Below are positions 60,641 to 64,000 of a stretch of 64,000 bases of DNA, in pieces. Position 1 is the first letter of the stretch. Each line of letters starts with the position of its first letter. The stretch spans positions 6,830,001-6,894,000 of the forward strand of contig NC_065570.1 in assembly GCF_937616625.2 (NCBI RefSeq). Reading direction: 5' to 3'. The position numbers were made by a program, and so were the translations under genes. The stretch is from Mercurialis annua. Its lineage: Eukaryota > Streptophyta > Magnoliopsida > Malpighiales > Euphorbiaceae. The notes beneath the pieces were generated by a model. The model did not search any database and was not told the origin of the DNA. It saw only the letters and a program-made list of their open reading frames with translations.

Positions 60641-61256
60641 TGGGTTTTTATGTTAATTTGGAGTTTGTATGTGTTTTAATGGAGTTTGGAGCTTGAATCC
60701 TTGAGAGTGGCTATTAGAGAGTTGGAGTTTGAACTCTTTCTTCTTCTTTTTTTCAAATCGAAAGAGTAAATAATTTTTATTGAAATTATTTTAAAATTAT
60801 AATCTTATGCATTTTCACGTTAAAACTATTTGCTTTTTATATATTAATTAGACCGATTTGAAAAAAATTCTGGCCCGCCACTGAGTCGATCCCACATATA
60901 ATGAATTTAGGTAGGAAAAGTAAATGAAATAAGTCAGTGGTATTTTTTTTGCTAATAAATACTTTAAATAATCCCAACATTTTAATATCGTTAATGTTAT
61001 GTATTTTTTATAGTATTAATAAACCAATCTTAAATTTATTATAATTAATAGATTATTCTAATTTCATTCCAATATGCAAACTTTTTTGGTTAAATGTCCT
61101 ATTCTAAGTGATTAACTTCACCACGTCATCAATAAACTAAACCCATCACATTATAATACATTATTAAAATAATGGCACTATCGTAATATTATTATTCAAA
61201 AGTATAAAAAAGTAATAACCGAATTATGATAATACCACTATTTTAATAATGTGTTA
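60641..61256. other. AT-rich intergenic DNA
   Basis: No gene or element termini were recognised. Near 60880 is GGCCCGCCACTGAGTCGATCC, possibly an old TE edge. Confidence 0.4.
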
Positions 61257-61539
61257 CTCCCTCCGTCCCAATAGAGTTATCCACTTTGCCTTTATCACAC
61301 ATTTTAAGAAAAACAATTATTGTTTATAGGTTTTGTAAATTTTTCCTTACTTTTCATAACATACCCCTATTTAATGTAGGGACCACTTGCAATTTACTTT
61401 TACTTTATTCATTGGTGGATTTTAAATAGGGGTAATATAGAAAAATTGAGTGTAAAAGTTGGTTACTTTTTGAAAGTGGACAAGAGTTTTGGCACAAAAT
61501 AATTTCTCAAAGTGGACAATTCTATTGGGACAGAGGGAG
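61257..61539. mobile_element. Stowaway MITE, 283 bp
   Basis: TIRs CTCCCTCCGTCCCAATAGAG with TA on both sides (61255-61256, 61540-61541). Its inner ends match those of the 42041 copy in reverse orientation. Confidence 0.92.
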
Positions 61540-61548
61540 TATAATATA

Positions 61549-61921
61549 GGCTTAATCACCCAAAAAAAAACCCACCTTTTAGCCCATTTTCAAATGCATC
61601 CTGATATTGCAATTTTATCAGTTACACCTTAATTCGCACCTTTGATTTTCAGTTCCACCTTCAAGTACTAAATTGATCTCTTTTTCATTTGAAAAAAGTT
61701 AAAATAAGTCATCCATTTTTAACCTTTTATGTGGAAAATAGTTCAAACAAGTATTTTATAAGGGTTTTTATGAATTTTTCCCGAGTGAAAAAAGTCTAAT
61801 TTGATTTTGAGGGTGGAATTGAAATCCAAAGGTGCGAATTAGGGTGCAACTGACAAAATTTCAACGTCAGGGTGCAACTAAAAAAGGACTAAAAGGTGAG
61901 GGTTTTTTTTGTGGTTAAGCC
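61549..61921. mobile_element. MULE-type MITE, 373 bp, abutting the Stowaway
   Basis: TIRs GGCTTAATCAC and the complement of GGCTTAACCAC extend over about 40 bp (CCACCTTTTAG / CTCACCTTTTAG). TATAATATA is duplicated at 61540-61548 and 61922-61930. The left target copy overlaps the Stowaway's TA. Confidence 0.85.
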
Positions 61922-62074
61922 TATAATATAATAGGCTAATTTACGGATGACGTGATAGACTAAATCTACCTAAAATCTCTCCATCCAAATTCAAAAGTTC
62001 ACATGTATTATTAAGAGTACATAAATCAAGCTGGACATTGTAAATTAAACACAATAATTATAATGTGGCAGCAT

Positions 62075-63963
62075 CTAGTAATTCACGACTAACATTTCAT
62101 CCAGAATCACAACAAGAGCTACAATGAATGCATGATCAACATTGGGGTTCACTCTCACCATGAAATTTGTCTTTCCAAAAAATAAAATTTCAGCCGAAGG
62201 TCTCTTCTGCATCTAAAACACCATACAACAATTTTCAATATTAGTAAGGGATTAGTTATTCATGAAATTCAGATTTTTTCGATTTTTCAGCCCTAATTTA
62301 AATTCTTTAGTTTTAATCTAATTTAAATAGTTATATTTAAGAGGATATTTAAATGATATTAAGAAAAACAAGTAGAGAAATCAGCCATTAAACAATCATC
62401 AATTTATGACGGGACACATTTTTCATTTAAATGAATAAGGCGTGACGTCGGCTACGAAATGAAGTAATAAAATAAGATTGATACCTTAGCAATAATGGGA
62501 GCCGAGTCTTTATCTCCAGCATAGATATCACAAGACTCTTCTAAAAAGGTGCCTTTGATCTTAAAATCACAAATTTGCTCATTTTTATTGTTTGCTAAGA
62601 ACACATCTAGTTGAGTGTTGATGTCCATTAACGAATGTCTTTTTGCAGTGAAAATTAGATCTTCAAGCTCTTCGCTTTCTCCTCTAAAAACCTGCCAAGT
62701 GTCAATTGCTGTGACTGCCTGCATATATATCACCAAATATGAGAAAACATTATTCACAAAATAAGAATTAATTACTTCAAGTGGTGCCTGAATGTTTTCA
62801 TACATGTCAAATTGATACCTAATTTCAATTTATATATTTTTAACTATAACCAAATTATATTATCGTTTTACCTCAACCTGTCCGGGGCATATACAATTTG
62901 GGTTAGACCTTGTTGGTCCTTTATGACTATTTAATCCGTCAATTTTGCAATTTCTGACAATTATATCCGAATGTCAGATTAAATTTATTTTTTGGCATAT
63001 AATTTTTAATTTAAACTCACGGTGACTCCATATATATAACCTTTCCTAATCTGAAGTGAAAGATCAACTCAATAATTATATATGGACTCAAAACTAAATC
63101 ATAAACTATAAAGTATATATTTCAATAATAAGTTTAGATTGAGAGTTTGTATAATAACACAACTATAATATTGATGGAATAGATTATAATAAATTTTTAA
63201 AGGATATTTTTGTATAATTTTGGTCATTTATATAAATATTTAAAATTATTTTACCTAAAAAGTAGGTACCGTCTAAGTACTTAACCCACAAAAGAATAGA
63301 GTAAAAGGGTCAGACATATTAAGTTACTGAACTTTTAATTAATTTCAAAAATATATCAAGTTTCAATTTATTTATTTAATTACGGTCATTAAATTTTAAT
63401 TTTAAAAAGGTATTTTCACTCTAGTTTGATGACGTCGCCATCCAATTTAGACTATTTAGACAATAGTTATTACGTCAACAATCTAATTATACGCCGCATA
63501 AATTAGCACTTATTTTTAATTATAGTATAAAATTTGATAATATTTTCCGACGTGATAAATATTTTTAGACTAAACATCCACATAAGCAAATAAGATCGGA
63601 AATAAAAAAATTATGATCTTAAAAACATTAATTAAAGCTCAGTATCATTTTTGAAACAGTTTAAAAATTTAATCACACATAAATTATATAGCCGGAGTAA
63701 AGCTTTGAAGAAGTTGGAACCTTTTTACGTAAAGTGAGAATGGTGTTTCCGACAGGATCAAGAATGAGCTTCCGTTGATGGACAAAAGTTGGGAGTATTT
63801 TGTCAACTGTAAAAATGACGGTGCCGTTGACATCCTGAACATCAAAGTTGCCGTCAGTTATCATCTTCCTCATAATTGCCAAATTAACAGGGTAAGTACA
63901 GCAGTATCTAGGGCTTATTATGGCAACTCTGTTAGCTTCATTATTACTTGCTTCTGCTGCCAT
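62075..63963 (-). CDS. LURP-one-related (LOR, DUF567) protein 2
   Basis: Second LOR paralogue. Exons in coding order: 63721-63963, 62485-62718, 62075-62212, all phase 0, giving 204 residues. The start is the ATG of MAAEASNNEANRVA. Motifs are VAIISPRYCCTYP, FDVQDVNGTVIFTV, RKLILDPVGNTILTLRKK, TWQVFRGES, DFKIKGTFLEESCDIY and VNPNVDHAFIVALVVILDEM. The first intron donor is AAG|GTTCCA, a GT site with poor consensus, chosen because it matches the exon 1 end of the paralogue and of the family. The third base position of codons and many loop residues differ from LOR1, so the duplication is not recent. Frames are intact. It shares a defence-linked family but its own function is unknown. Confidence 0.9.
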
Positions 63964-64000
63964 GGCTGTGTCTGTCTGAGACAACAAAAATTATGAATAA

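Overview
This is a window of nuclear plant DNA. The evidence is intron-containing genes with GT..AG splice sites, plant-type families (RAPTOR, TOM1-like, LURP-one-related) and many plant LTR retrotransposons, MITEs and a Helitron. The protein sequences look eudicot. The RAPTOR wording is closest to what I remember of Malpighiales (Euphorbiaceae) proteins, but that is a weak guess. There are no bacterial operons, CRISPR arrays or tRNA/rRNA genes.

Layout. (1) 1-8.6 kb is a stack of nested transposable elements. A solo LTR sits in a hAT transposon, the hAT in an LTR, that LTR in a CACTA element, and the CACTA in a further LTR; only the right-hand boundaries of the outer layers lie in the window. 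(2) 8.6-12 kb is AT-rich intergenic DNA. (3) 12.4-23.8 kb (+) is a complete 23-exon RAPTOR gene, the TOR complex 1 scaffold, whose exon phases all join to 1383 codons. (4) 25.7-30.9 kb (-) is a complete 9-exon TOM1-like (VHS-GAT) ubiquitin-cargo receptor gene of 765 codons, convergent with RAPTOR. (5) 31-43 kb is gene-poor DNA holding a non-autonomous Helitron, four MULE-type elements, a Stowaway and an odd TIR element full of palindromes. (6) 43.0-44.3 kb (-) and 62.1-64.0 kb (-) are two LURP-one-related (LOR) paralogues with the same three-exon structure. (7) Between them, 45-60.6 kb is a second TE stack: a LINE relic, a decayed copia, an internally deleted copia inside it, and inside that a very young 9.39 kb gag-only LTR element with 2561-bp LTRs, a tRNA-iMet primer site, a polypurine tract and a 5-bp target duplication.

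The host genes are ordinary and look intact: RAPTOR in TOR signalling, TOL in endosomal sorting, and two LOR proteins of a defence-linked family. Nothing suggests that they form one pathway.

The most unusual signal is in the mobile DNA. Several unrelated or only distantly related elements carry clusters of short near-perfect palindromes that share a core, while their outer arms differ from copy to copy and stay symmetrical. In three LTRs the cluster lies just upstream of a TATA box. In a gag-only LTR, a long-TIR MULE and an ORF-bearing TIR element it lies elsewhere. The pattern implies selection or a mechanism acting on dyad symmetry rather than on exact sequence.
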